Assembly: GCF_934643405.1 (NCBI RefSeq)
Contig: NZ_CAKUCL010000039.1
Coordinates: 1-41,016, forward strand
DNA: 41,016 nt
Source of the DNA: an uncultured Actinoplanes sp.
Lineage (GTDB): Bacteria; Actinomycetota; Actinomycetes; Mycobacteriales; Micromonosporaceae
Direction of reading: 5' to 3'
The notes under the pieces are model-generated. The model was not told where the DNA came from, did no database searches, and was given only the letters and a program-made list of their open reading frames with translations. Below are positions 16,564 to 25,538 of the stretch, piece by piece. The position numbers were made by a program, and so were the translations under genes. Each line of letters opens with the position of its first letter. Positions within the stretch are counted from its first letter, which is position 1.

Positions 16564-16577
16564 GGAAAACGTTACCC
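16564..16577. promoter_or_regulatory. LacI-type operator before the transporter operon
   Basis: GGAAAACGTTACCC carries the same AACGTT centre with flanking GG and CC as the sites at 15935 and 20227. It lies about 110 bases upstream of the first permease start. Confidence 0.7.
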
Positions 16578-16686
16578 ACTTTTCGTGAGCCGGTCCGCGG
16601 CGCTCGTCCGCGAACCGCCGGCTTCATATCGTGCGCCGAGGACCTGCGCCCGATTCACTGAAACGATTCAAGCAAGGCGGGTGCCG

Positions 16687-17616
16687 GTGACAGCTGAGGT
16701 GAAGGATCGGGTCGCGGATGGGGTCACGGTGGCGTCCCCGAAGCCGCGGCACACCGCGCCGCCCTGGTGGTTCATGGTTCCGGCGCTGCTGCTGTTCGCC
16801 TTCGTCGTGCTGGTGCCCAGCGGCCGGGGCGTGTACTACGCGTTCACCGACTGGGATGGTCTGGACCCCGGCTTCTCCTGGGTCGGCCTGGACAACTTCA
16901 CCGCCATGGTCAGCGACGGCACGGCACGGCAGGCCATTTGGCACACGTTGCTCATCGCGGTGGCGATCACCGTCATCCAGAACGGGATCGGCCTGCTGCT
17001 CGCGCTGGGCGTGAACTCGATGATCAAGACGCGGAACCTGCTCCGGGTGCTGCTGTTCGCGCCGGCGGTCGTCACCCCGATCGTGACCGCGTACCTGTGG
17101 CGGAATCTGCTCGGCCCGGACGGCGCGGTGAACAGCCTGCTCGGGGCGGTGGGGCTGGAGTCGTGGCAGCAGGACTGGCTCGGCAGCCCGCGGCTGGCGC
17201 TGTGGATGGTCGTACTGGTCGTGGTGTGGCAGTTCGCCGGCTACTCGATGGTCATCTTCCTGGCCGGCTTGCAGTCGATCCCGCGGGAGATCTACGAGGC
17301 CGCGGCGATCGACGGCACCGGCGCGGTGCGCCGGTTCTGGTCGGTCGTGCGGCCGCTGCTGGCGCCGGCGATCACGATCAACCTGATGCTGTCGATCATC
17401 GGCGGGATCAAACTCTTCGACCAGGTGTACGCCTTGACCGGTGGCGGGCCCGGCCATGCCACGGACACGATCTCGACGCTGATCTACAAGGAGGCTTTCA
17501 CGCTCGGCGAGTTCGGCTACAGCATCGCCCTCGCCGTGGTGCTGACGGCCATCGTCGCGATCGCCTCGGCCGGTCAGTACGGGGTGCTCTCCCGCAACGA
17601 GAGGGCGGCGTCATGA
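16687..17616 (+). CDS. CUT1 sugar ABC transporter permease (MalF/UgpA type)
   Basis: The 309-residue protein has six membrane segments, the first at about 24-45 (WFMVPALLLFAFVVLVP). The cytoplasmic EAA loop EIYEAAAIDGTGAVRRFW (about 202-219) contacts the ATPase. GGGPGHATDTIS near residue 260 is typical of the MalF/UgpA group. It imports an oligosaccharide together with the second permease and the binding protein. The start is taken as GTG 16687 with AAGGCGGG about five bases upstream; GTG 16681 is an alternative, and a start at 16585 would give an unlikely 34-residue leader. It ends in an ATGA overlap with the next permease. Confidence 0.9.
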   Translation: MTAEVKDRVADGVTVASPKPRHTAPPWWFMVPALLLFAFVVLVPSGRGVYYAFTDWDGLDPGFSWVGLDNFTAMVSDGTARQAIWHTLLIAVAITVIQNGIGLLLALGVNSMIKTRNLLRVLLFAPAVVTPIVTAYLWRNLLGPDGAVNSLLGAVGLESWQQDWLGSPRLALWMVVLVVVWQFAGYSMVIFLAGLQSIPREIYEAAAIDGTGAVRRFWSVVRPLLAPAITINLMLSIIGGIKLFDQVYALTGGGPGHATDTISTLIYKEAFTLGEFGYSIALAVVLTAIVAIASAGQYGVLSRNERAAS

Positions 17617-18458
17617 CGCGACGAGAGGGCGGCGTCACGAATCGCTACACCAAGCGCACCCTCGCGCTCGAGATGCTCATGGTCGCGGTCGGCATCGTGT
17701 TCGCCTTCCCGGTCTACGTGCTGGTCAACCTCGCGGTGCGCGCACCGTCGGACACCTCGTCGCCGATCCGCCCCACCACCGCGCCCACCCTGCACAACTT
17801 CACCGCGGCATGGCAGCAGGCCGGTCTCGGCGGCGCCCTGATCAACAGCGTCGTGGTGACCGTGGCCGGCGTCCTGATCGTGCTCGCCGTGTCGTCGCTC
17901 GCCGCCTACCCGTTGGCCCGCTCGACCGCGCACTGGTCGCGCGGCACGTTCCTGCTCATCATGCTGGGCCTGATCCTGCCGTTCCAGCTGGCCTCGCTGC
18001 CGCTCTACCAGACCGTCCGTGACCTGGGACTGCTCGGCTCGGTGTGGTCGCTGGTGCTGTTCTACTCCGGATTACAGGTTCCCTTCACCACCTTCCTGTA
18101 CGTGGGTTTCCTGCGCGCCCTGCCCCGGGATTTCGAGGACGCGTCCGCGATCGACGGATGCACTCCGCTGGAGACCTTCCGCTACGTCGTCTTTCCCATG
18201 CTCAAGCCCATCACCGTGACCGCGCTGGTGCTCAACGCCGTCGCCGTCTGGAACGACTTCTTCACCCCGCTGCTGTATCTCAGCGGCAGCGACCAGCAGA
18301 CCATGCCGGTGGCCGTCGCCGGTTTCGTCGGCCAGTACGTCTCGAACTGGAACCTCATCTTCGCGGCCCTGGTGATCAGCATCGTGCCGGTCCTGGTCGT
18401 CTACCTCGCGTTGCAGCGCAGCATCATCAACGGATTCGCCGGAGGACTCAAGGGATGA
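17613..18458 (+). CDS. CUT1 sugar ABC transporter permease (MalG/UgpE type)
   Basis: The 281-residue partner permease has six membrane segments, the first at about 18-40 (LMVAVGIVFAFPVYVLVNLA). Its EAA loop RDFEDASAIDGCTPLETF lies at about 172-189. A C-terminal LALQRSIINGFAGGLKG, also typical of this subfamily, ends the protein. The start ATG at 17613 overlaps the first permease's stop by four bases, so the two are translated together. The solute-binding protein follows 139 bases downstream. Confidence 0.93.
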   Translation: MTRREGGVTNRYTKRTLALEMLMVAVGIVFAFPVYVLVNLAVRAPSDTSSPIRPTTAPTLHNFTAAWQQAGLGGALINSVVVTVAGVLIVLAVSSLAAYPLARSTAHWSRGTFLLIMLGLILPFQLASLPLYQTVRDLGLLGSVWSLVLFYSGLQVPFTTFLYVGFLRALPRDFEDASAIDGCTPLETFRYVVFPMLKPITVTALVLNAVAVWNDFFTPLLYLSGSDQQTMPVAVAGFVGQYVSNWNLIFAALVISIVPVLVVYLALQRSIINGFAGGLKG

Positions 18459-18597
18459 CACCGCACGGACGAGACCGGCGCCGCCGCCGGTGCGGCACAG
18501 AGCTGGTTCGAGACGGCCGTCCGGCGGCTGAACCCCGGTAGCCACGCCTCCACCGCCACCTCCGAATGAACACCCGATCTCCACACCGGGAGAAACC

Positions 18598-19866
18598 ATG
18601 AGTACACGCAGACTGGCGGCAGTCGTCGCCGCTTTGACCGCTGTCACGGTGACCGCAGCCTGCAGCGGCGGCACCAACGCCGGCTCCGGCTCGGGTAGCG
18701 ACAACAAGACCCTCGTCCTCGCCTCGGTCGACCAGGGCTCCGTCGAGCCGGTGGTCCAGGCGTTCGAGGCCGCCAACCCGGGCGTGAAAGTCAACCTGAC
18801 CACCAGCGGCGCCGACCAGTACCAGCAGCAGATCCGCACCCAGCTGGCCTCCGGCACCGGACCCGACGTCATGACGGTCTGGCCGGGCAACGGCAACCCC
18901 GGCGCCACTGACGTGCTCGCCAAGCCCGGATACTTGCTCGACCTGTCGGACCAGCCCTGGGCTGCCCGGCTGCCGGACGCGTTCCAGAAGGTCGCCCGGT
19001 ACGAGGGCAAGACCTACAACGCGTTGTTCGGGCTCAACGGCATCGGCGCGGTCTACAACGACGACGCCATGACGAAGGCGGGACTCACTCCGCCGAGGAC
19101 CTGGACCGAGCTGCTCACCTTCTGCAGGGCCGCGGCAGGCAAGGGCACGCCCGCATTCGCGCTGGGCATCCAGGACAACTGGGTGACGCAGCTGGTGCTG
19201 TACGCGCTGGTCGCCACCACCGTCTACGGCGCCGACCGGGACTTCGACACGAAGATGCAGAACGGGCAGGCGACCTTCGCCGCATCGCCGTGGACCACGG
19301 CGATGGCGAAGTACCAGGAGATGTCGACGGCCGGCTGCTTCCAGAAGAACCCGCTGGGCACCAGCTACGAGGCCAGCCAGACACTCGCGGCCACCGGCAG
19401 GACGCTCGGCATCGTGCAGGGCAACTGGGTGATCAGCCTGCTCGAGCAGAAGAATCCGGACGGCAGGTTCACGATGACGGCGCTGCCGGCCACCGACGAC
19501 ACCGGGAGCTTCCTCATGCCGGCCGCGGCCGGCGCCGGTTACGGCGTGAACGCCAAGGCGAAGAACAAGGAACTCGCGCTCAAGTTCATCACGTTCGTGA
19601 TGTCGCCCGAGGGCATGAAGCTGTTCAACGAGAAGCAGGGCAGCCTGCCGACGCTGCAGAGCGCGGGTACGCCCGTCGACCCCGGCCTGACCGAGCTGAC
19701 GACCTACGTCAGGGACAACAGGACGGTGCCGTTCATGGACCAGCTGTGGCCCAACGCCAAGGTCCAGCAGACCATGCTCAGCGGCCTGCAGGAGATCTTC
19801 AGCAAGCAGTCCACTCCGGACAAGGTGCTCAAGGCGATGGACGCCGACTACAGGACCGGCTCCTAG
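18598..19866 (+). CDS. Extracellular sugar-binding lipoprotein (CUT1 family)
   Basis: The 422-residue precursor has a lipoprotein signal ending in VTAAC (Cys21) and the two-lobe fold of family 1 solute-binding proteins (about 40-415). It contains the common stretches VVQAFEAANPGVKVNL, QIRTQLASGTGPDVMTVWPG and ALKFITFVMSPEGMKLFNE. It captures an oligosaccharide for the two upstream permeases. The start ATG at 18598 has GGAGAAA a few bases before it. In most such operons the binding protein comes first; here it is last. No ATPase is encoded, so a shared MsiK-type ATPase encoded elsewhere is expected. Substrate inferred from the neighbouring GH78 gene to be a rhamnose-containing saccharide. Confidence 0.93.
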   Translation: MSTRRLAAVVAALTAVTVTAACSGGTNAGSGSGSDNKTLVLASVDQGSVEPVVQAFEAANPGVKVNLTTSGADQYQQQIRTQLASGTGPDVMTVWPGNGNPGATDVLAKPGYLLDLSDQPWAARLPDAFQKVARYEGKTYNALFGLNGIGAVYNDDAMTKAGLTPPRTWTELLTFCRAAAGKGTPAFALGIQDNWVTQLVLYALVATTVYGADRDFDTKMQNGQATFAASPWTTAMAKYQEMSTAGCFQKNPLGTSYEASQTLAATGRTLGIVQGNWVISLLEQKNPDGRFTMTALPATDDTGSFLMPAAAGAGYGVNAKAKNKELALKFITFVMSPEGMKLFNEKQGSLPTLQSAGTPVDPGLTELTTYVRDNRTVPFMDQLWPNAKVQQTMLSGLQEIFSKQSTPDKVLKAMDADYRTGS

Positions 19867-19875
19867 CCGCGAACG

Positions 19876-19910
19876 GTCCGGTCTGCGCTGTGCCCCGGCG
19901 GAGACCGGAC
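19876..19910 (+). terminator. Candidate terminator of the sugar-transporter operon
   Basis: Perfect 9-bp arms GTCCGGTCT (19876-19884) and AGACCGGAC (19902-19910) enclose a 17-base loop, starting ten bases after the binding-protein stop. It separates the transporter operon from the GH78 gene, which then needs its own promoter, in keeping with its own operator. Confidence 0.6.
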
Positions 19911-20226
19911 AACCCCCACCCCTTTCCGTACGCGACGAGCACCGTGACCGGCTTCCCGGATCGGGCCGGCCCGGCAACTCCCCTAGGTGGCACCGGTCCG
20001 CGACCGACGCCCACCGCCTCGACGAGCCGGCTCCCTCATCGACCACGCGCGCGGCCACCTGCACTGGCCGGCGTACGCCCGTCTGCTCCGTGCCGTCGGG
20101 CGCGCACTCTTCGGCGGGGCCGGATCGCCGCCTCCGCATCTACTGTCGGCAACGATTCTCATGGCGGATGTTGATGTCTTGACCGGTTGAACGGCCGATG
20201 CCTATGGTCGTGATTGCAACATGTTA

Positions 20227-20239
20227 GGCAACGTTATCC
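20227..20239. promoter_or_regulatory. LacI-type operator before the GH78 gene
   Basis: GGCAACGTTATCC has the same centre and flanks as the sites before lacI and the transporter. It lies about 130 bases upstream of the GH78 start. A second AACGTT at 20336-20341 lies about 30 bases before the start and may be an additional half-conserved site. Confidence 0.65.
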
Positions 20240-20368
20240 ATCGTTGGTGGGTACCCGTCCTCGACGTTTCCGGCCGGACCGTGCCACCTCCCGGTCGTGC
20301 CGCTGGGTGCGACACCTCTGTTCAGGCCGTGAATGAAACGTTACAAACGTCCCGAGAAAGGAACGGCG

Positions 20369-22582
20369 TTGCATCGCTCCGTCCTCCCCCAACCGCGGGC
20401 TCGCGCCGGACGATGGCTACTCGCCATCGGTCTGGTGACCGTCACCGGCGTGGCCGCAACCGCGCCGGCGGCGTCCGCCACCTCCGTCCATTCCTGGCAG
20501 TCCTATGTCCTCGGCCCGTCCGCGTCGGACGTGCACGCGGTTCGCGTCGAAGCACGCGGCACCGTCTCCCACCCTGAGTCGTTGCTGCGCTCGCACGGCA
20601 AGGCGACGACTCTCACCACCACCGCCGGCAAGACACCCGCGTCGGTCCTGCTCGACTTCGGCAAGGACATCGCCGGCACGCCGTACATCGAGGTCACCCG
20701 GACCAGCGGTCCCGTCACGCTGAACCTGGTCACCAGCGAGGCCCGGCAATACATCCGTCAACCCGCCCGCACCACGGTGGCCACCGCGGCGGAAGCGGGA
20801 GCCACGCAGGTCACGCTCGCCTCGGCATCCGGCCTGGAGAACGGCAACACCATCACCCTCGGCACGCAGGTCCGCACGATCACCGGCTTCGACACGACGG
20901 CCCGCACGGTCAGCCTCGACCGGCCGCTCGACCAGGCACTGCCGGCCGGAACCGCGGTCACCAGCTCGCCCGGCGCCCCGGCCTCGGACGAGTCGCGCGG
21001 GCTCGCCGGGGTCGGCGGGCCGGACACGCTCACGGTCAGCGAGCCCGGCCGGGTTGCCGGCGGCTACCACGGCGGGTTCCGGTTCGTGCTGCTGACGCTC
21101 GCCGCCCCGGGCTCGGTCACCCTCTCCGGTGCGGGTGTGGATTTCCAGGGCTACCGGGCCACTGCGAAGGACTATCGGGGCTGGTTCCTGTCCAGCGACG
21201 ACCAGCTCAACCGGATGTGGTACTCCGGCGCCTACACCCTGCAGCTGAACCTCAAGCCCGCGGGGCTGAACGGGCTGCCGGACGCGCGCATGTACGACGG
21301 CGCGAAGCGCGACCGCAGCATCTGGACGGGTGACCTGCTGGTCCAGGGGCCGACCGCGATCAGCACGCTCGGCGACGACGGCGCGGCGTACCTGAAATCG
21401 TCGTTGAATGTTCTCTTCGCGGCGCAGCGTGCCGACGGCGCGTTGCCGGGCTCGCCGGATTTCCGCAAGGGCAGCAATCCGGCCGGGTCGCCGCTGTTCT
21501 ACTCCAACAACTACTCCGGTTACGGCGCGCGGGCGGCCATCGACTACTACCGCTACACGGGGGACCGGGCGTACATCGAGAGCGTTCTGCCGAACCTGCG
21601 CCGCGAGCTCGCGTACAACGACACCTTCCGCAACGCCGACAACCTGGTGGTGTCGAACGACCGGGACTACTGGCAGGCCGGCCAGACCGGTGCGGTGACC
21701 AAGTACAGCATCGACTACTACATCCTGCTGCGCGAGATGGCGTGGCTGGAACGCGCCGTCGGATCGGCGGAGGCGGCCACCGGATACGACGCCACGGCCG
21801 AGGCGATCAAGACCGCGGTCAACGCGCACCTGTGGAACCCGGCGCTCGGCGCCTACGGGCAGAGCAGTGACCACCCCGATGTGCTCGTCGAGGACGCCAA
21901 CGCCCTCGCGCTGCAGTACGGCTTCGTGCCCGCCGAACGGCAAGCCAGTGTGCTTCGCGCCTTGACGACACTGTGGACGCCGTACGGAGCAATCATGGGT
22001 CCCGGTTTGCAGGATCCGACCGGGCACACCATCGAACCCTTCGGCAACGGCATGGAGACCGCCGGACGTTTCGCCGTCAACGACGTCGACGGGGCGCTCG
22101 CGCTGATGCGCCGTACCTGGGGGCCGATGGTCGACCCGCGCAACCCGCTCTACACCGGCGGGCTGTGGGAGTTCAAGAACAGCGACGGTGGCGTCAACCG
22201 GGCGACCGCCAGCCTCGCGCACGGCTGGGCGGCCTCGCCCACCGTGCAGCTCACCCAGCAGGTGCTCGGGGTGACACCGGTCGGACCGGGCTACGCGACC
22301 TGGGCCGTGCAGCCCCGGCCCGGCAAGCTCGCCTGGGCTCAGGGTGTCGTGCCCACGAAGTACGGCGACATCTCCGCCAAGTGGTCGTCGAAGGCGGGCG
22401 GCCGCGTCTTCGCGTTGACCGTGAAGGCGCCGCGCGACACCAGTGGCACCATCGCTGTGCCGGCCGGTAAGGACAGCATCATGCTGGTCAACGGCCACCG
22501 GGTCCACCCGGAGGTGAACGACGGATACGCCGGCTTGACCGTGAAGGGCGGCAGCTACACCATCAACGTCCTGCGACGCTGA
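20369..22582 (+). CDS. Secreted GH78 alpha-L-rhamnosidase-like glycosidase
   Basis: The 737-residue precursor has a signal peptide (about 1-37, AAT-AP/ASA region) and a beta-sandwich N-terminal part. A long (alpha/alpha)6 barrel (about 270-640) contains DGAKRDRSIWTGDL at 310-323, the GH78 equivalent of the 'RDRxxWTGD' acid motif. A beta C-terminal domain (about 645-737) completes it. The reaction expected is release of alpha-L-rhamnose from plant or microbial glycans. Residues about 134-200 form an extra beta-rich insert (VATAAEAGATQVTLASASGL) that also occurs as a linker module in other actinobacterial secreted enzymes. I chose the TTG at 20369, preceded by AAAGGA; an ATG at 20333 would add 12 residues and has no such site. 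A LacI-type operator upstream ties it to the transporter. Confidence 0.85.
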   Translation: MHRSVLPQPRARAGRWLLAIGLVTVTGVAATAPAASATSVHSWQSYVLGPSASDVHAVRVEARGTVSHPESLLRSHGKATTLTTTAGKTPASVLLDFGKDIAGTPYIEVTRTSGPVTLNLVTSEARQYIRQPARTTVATAAEAGATQVTLASASGLENGNTITLGTQVRTITGFDTTARTVSLDRPLDQALPAGTAVTSSPGAPASDESRGLAGVGGPDTLTVSEPGRVAGGYHGGFRFVLLTLAAPGSVTLSGAGVDFQGYRATAKDYRGWFLSSDDQLNRMWYSGAYTLQLNLKPAGLNGLPDARMYDGAKRDRSIWTGDLLVQGPTAISTLGDDGAAYLKSSLNVLFAAQRADGALPGSPDFRKGSNPAGSPLFYSNNYSGYGARAAIDYYRYTGDRAYIESVLPNLRRELAYNDTFRNADNLVVSNDRDYWQAGQTGAVTKYSIDYYILLREMAWLERAVGSAEAATGYDATAEAIKTAVNAHLWNPALGAYGQSSDHPDVLVEDANALALQYGFVPAERQASVLRALTTLWTPYGAIMGPGLQDPTGHTIEPFGNGMETAGRFAVNDVDGALALMRRTWGPMVDPRNPLYTGGLWEFKNSDGGVNRATASLAHGWAASPTVQLTQQVLGVTPVGPGYATWAVQPRPGKLAWAQGVVPTKYGDISAKWSSKAGGRVFALTVKAPRDTSGTIAVPAGKDSIMLVNGHRVHPEVNDGYAGLTVKGGSYTINVLRR

Positions 22583-22589
22583 TCCGCCC

Positions 22590-22625
22590 GGGGTGCCCGG
22601 CCGGGTGGCTTCGGCCGGGCACCCC
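22590..22625 (+). terminator. Strong terminator after the GH78 gene
   Basis: Two perfect 14-bp arms, GGGGTGCCCGGCCG (22590-22603) and its complement (22612-22625), enclose an eight-base loop, beginning seven bases after the stop codon. Confidence 0.85.
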
Positions 22626-22782
22626 AGCGACGATCAGCGAGTCCGCGGCGCCGGGCAGAACGATCGAGAACTCCTCACCGCCGTAAGGAGCCGCAGCACC
22701 GCTCGTGCGCTCGGGACGCGCACGCCGTGATCGCGACTCTCCGCGGAAACGCCGTCCCCGACGGGCCCCGCGGATATGTGAT

Positions 22783-23526
22783 TCAGCCGCATCGGGGCGA
22801 GGTGGCCTTCGGCAGGTTGAAGAGGGAACCCAGGTACCACGACAGCGTGCGGCCGGGCACCCGGTTCTGGCCGGTCACCTCGTTGCACGGCACCCGGTCG
22901 TGGACATCGCCGGGGTCGACATATCGGATCGTGTGCTCGGTGGCGTCCAGGGTGAGCAGTTCCTCACCGGAGTCATCCAGGACGTAGACCACGTGCGGAG
23001 TGTCCTGGCCTCTGAGGACGATGCGCTCGGGTGGCAGCCACATCGGCGACAGGAGGACGAACAGGATCCACGTCCCGGCTGCGACCGCCGTGAGCACGAC
23101 GGCGGCCGACCGTCCGGGCTCGGACCGACGCCGCAGAGCGGCGAACGCGATCAGTCCGAGCATGCTCACCAGGAGCGACACCAGGTCCGCCACCCAGATC
23201 GCGGTCACCAGCAGCGCGAGGCGGAGCGCGAAGAACCCGTTGCGGACCAGCCACGGCGCCGATTCGAGGGCGGCTGGTCGCAGGAAGAACAGGATCAGCG
23301 AGGTGCTCAGCAGGAGGACGGGCACGGCCGCGATGACCGTGGCGATCAGAAGCGCCGGCACGTCCAGCGTCCGGACCAGGTAGCGCAGCACTGTCTCGTC
23401 GTTGCCCGCCACCGCCAGCACCCGCAGCCCGGCCGTCACCACCGCCGCGACCGGGGCGAAGACCGCGACATCCCGCCACTCGACGACTCTCACCCGGCTG
23501 GGCTGCTCATGCCTTGGCATGACCAC
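22783..23526 (-). CDS. Membrane protein of unknown function
   Basis: The 247-residue product has four probable membrane segments (about 22-41, 55-81, 93-125, 140-162). An 85-residue C-terminal part outside the helices carries two cysteines (CNEV and PRCG) and a beta-rich stretch (HVVYVLDDSGEELLTL). I recognise no family. The start is a GTG at 23526 with GGGAAGG four bases upstream; an ATG two codons later is equally possible. It stands alone, converging with the GH78 gene and divergent from the MFS gene, with 245 bases between the two starts. Confidence 0.7.
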   Translation of the reverse strand: MVMPRHEQPSRVRVVEWRDVAVFAPVAAVVTAGLRVLAVAGNDETVLRYLVRTLDVPALLIATVIAAVPVLLLSTSLILFFLRPAALESAPWLVRNGFFALRLALLVTAIWVADLVSLLVSMLGLIAFAALRRRSEPGRSAAVVLTAVAAGTWILFVLLSPMWLPPERIVLRGQDTPHVVYVLDDSGEELLTLDATEHTIRYVDPGDVHDRVPCNEVTGQNRVPGRTLSWYLGSLFNLPKATSPRCG

Positions 23527-23771
23527 GCTGCCTTCCCGTATACCGGGGGCGGACGTTACTCAGGCACGACCGTCGCGGGCATCCCACTGTCGCAGATCCG
23601 CCAGCGGCATCACTGCCGGGAGCGAGCGGTGGCCGCGTCGATCATGGTTATATCCCTTCTCACATCGGTGGTACGACGCGGTGTCTCGGCGCCAGACTGT
23701 CGGGGTGGCATGCGGAATCCGGTCAGCGAGTCGTACCAGCCGATCAACGTTCACGTTCGGGGCATAGGACG

Positions 23772-24983
23772 ATGTCCAAGCCGGGTGCGCAGCGCGCCCT
23801 GATCGCGGCGGTCCAGGTGCTCAGCCTGGCGGTGTGGTTCTCCGCGTCGGCGGTGGTGCCGTCCTTGCGCGCGTCGTGGGGCATCAGTGAGACGGCGTCG
23901 GTGTGGCTGACCGCGTCGGTGCAGCTGGGATTCGTCGCCGGGGCGATCACCTCGACGGCCTTCAACCTGGCCGACCGGGTACGGGCGCACCTGTTGATGG
24001 CGGTCTGCGCGCTGCTGGCCGCGGCGTGCACGGGACTGTTCGCGCTCGCCGTCGACGGTTTGGCCAGTGCGATCCCGCTGCGGTTCCTCACCGGTGTGTT
24101 CCTGGCCGGGGTGTACCCGGTCGGCATGAAGCTGACCGGCTCGTGGGCGCCGCCGTCGCGGCGTGGCCTGGCGTTCGGCGTGATGATCGGCGCGCTCACC
24201 GTGGGCTCCGCGCTGCCGCACCTGATCAGCGGCCTGGGCGACCTGCCGTGGCGGGGCGTGATGTCCGCCGCCGCGGCGTGCGCGGTACTGGGCGCGCTGG
24301 TGGCCGTGACCCTGGTCCGGGAGGGGCCGCAGTTCACCCAGGGCACGCCGCCGAAACCGCACCCCAGGTACGCGCTGGCGATGTTCGGGCAACGCGGGCC
24401 CCGGCTGGTCAATCTCGGCTATTTCGGGCACATGTGGGAGCTGTACGCGCTGTGGACGTGGTTGCCCAGCTTCCTGATCGCCGGCACCGCCGCGCGCACC
24501 GGCGAGCAGGACTCGAACGTCGACCTGCTGGCGTTCGTCGCGATCGGGATCGCCGGGGTGGCCGGGTGTCTGGCCGGTGGTTGGGCGGCGGACCGGTTCG
24601 GCCGCTCCCGGGCCGCAGTGACCGCGCTGGTGGTCAGCGGCACCTGCTGCCTGATATCGCCGCTGTTCTTCACCGCGCCGCCGTTGCTGACCGTGCTGCT
24701 CGGCGTGGTGTGGGGCGCCGCGGTGATCGCCGACTCGGGTGTCTTCTCGACATCACTGAGCGAGGTCGCCGACAAACGCTATGTGGGTACGGCGTTGACC
24801 GCGCAGACGGCCATCGGCTTCGCGCTGACCGTGGTCACCATCCAGCTGGTGCCGGTGCTGGCCGACGCGGTCGGCTGGCGCTGGGCGTTCTGGCTGCTCG
24901 TGCCCGGCCCGGTGGTGGGTGCGCTGGCGATGACGGCCTTCGGCCGGCGGGCGGTCCGCGCCGACCCCGTGACCACGTCGTAA
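23772..24983 (+). CDS. Major facilitator superfamily transporter
   Basis: The 403-residue protein has about twelve hydrophobic segments in two halves with a central polar loop (about 188-215, REGPQFTQGTPPKPHPRY). Family motifs are visible: a GVYPVGMKLTGSWAPPSRRG stretch between TM4 and TM5 regions and GGWAADRFGRSR after the seventh or eighth helix, the latter a classic motif-A variant. It is related to actinobacterial nitrate/nitrite- or drug-type MFS carriers, but the substrate is unknown. The start ATG at 23772 has AGGA very close upstream. The VOC/DGPF/sigma operon begins 69 bases after it on the same strand. Confidence 0.88.
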   Translation: MSKPGAQRALIAAVQVLSLAVWFSASAVVPSLRASWGISETASVWLTASVQLGFVAGAITSTAFNLADRVRAHLLMAVCALLAAACTGLFALAVDGLASAIPLRFLTGVFLAGVYPVGMKLTGSWAPPSRRGLAFGVMIGALTVGSALPHLISGLGDLPWRGVMSAAAACAVLGALVAVTLVREGPQFTQGTPPKPHPRYALAMFGQRGPRLVNLGYFGHMWELYALWTWLPSFLIAGTAARTGEQDSNVDLLAFVAIGIAGVAGCLAGGWAADRFGRSRAAVTALVVSGTCCLISPLFFTAPPLLTVLLGVVWGAAVIADSGVFSTSLSEVADKRYVGTALTAQTAIGFALTVVTIQLVPVLADAVGWRWAFWLLVPGPVVGALAMTAFGRRAVRADPVTTS

Positions 24984-25052
24984 ACAACGGGTCTCCCGGT
25001 TGTCGGATCGGGTCGTCTGCTGTTCGTCTTACCTCGTGAGGAGGTTGATGAG

Positions 25053-25538
25053 ATGTCAGCAGACAAGCCGGACCCGGTACCGGGAAACTACCGACGCGTG
25101 ACGCCGTGCCTGGTGGTGAAGGGGGCGGAACAGGCCCTCGCCTTCTACGCCGACGTATTCGGCGCGGTCGAGCGGATGAGATTTCCCGGACCGGGTGGCA
25201 CGGTCGCGCACGCGGAGGTGGAGATCGGCGACGCCGTACTCATCGTCGAGGATGAGAACCCGCGGTGGGGCACGGCCGCACCGCCCGCCGGCGGGTTGCC
25301 GGGCACACCGGTCTTCCAGTTCCTGTACGTCGAGGACGTCGACGCGGTGGTGGCCCGGGCGGCCGAAGCCGGGGCCGAGGTGCGCCGGGAACCGCAGAAT
25401 CAGTTCTACGGTGATCGTGACGCGTTCCTGGTCGACCCGTTCGGGCATGCCTGGACGGTGGCGACGCACGTGGAGGACGTGAGCTCGCCGGAACTGTCCC
25501 GGCGGTTGGCCGCCATGTTCGGGGAGGCACAGTCGTGA
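25053..25538 (+). CDS. VOC-family (glyoxalase/PhnB-like) protein
   Basis: The 161-residue soluble protein shows the PhnB-type vicinal-oxygen-chelate fold: VTPCLVVKGAEQALAFYADV (about 16-35), HAEVEIGDAVLIVEDE (about 50-65), FQFLYVEDVDAVVARAAEAG (about 87-106) and FGHAWTVATHVEDV near 130-143. Such proteins bind metal or small molecules. The activity of this one is unknown. The start ATG at 25053 has a strong GAGGAGG seven bases upstream. It overlaps the DGPF gene by four bases (GTGA), placing it in the ECF42-type sigma operon. Confidence 0.9.
   Translation: MSADKPDPVPGNYRRVTPCLVVKGAEQALAFYADVFGAVERMRFPGPGGTVAHAEVEIGDAVLIVEDENPRWGTAAPPAGGLPGTPVFQFLYVEDVDAVVARAAEAGAEVRREPQNQFYGDRDAFLVDPFGHAWTVATHVEDVSSPELSRRLAAMFGEAQS

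Larger units (their letters stand above)
19867..20368. other. Intergenic region with terminator and GH78 promoter elements
   Basis: The left end holds a terminator-like hairpin (19876-19910). The right third holds a LacI-type operator (20227-20239), a second AACGTT at 20336-20341 and the GH78 ribosome-binding site. No gene is supported between about 19911 and 20226. Confidence 0.6.

Noticed and set aside
20417..22507. A 696-residue minus-strand frame over the GH78 gene
   Set aside because: Shadow of the GH78 gene, with no recognisable domain and no ribosome-binding site.
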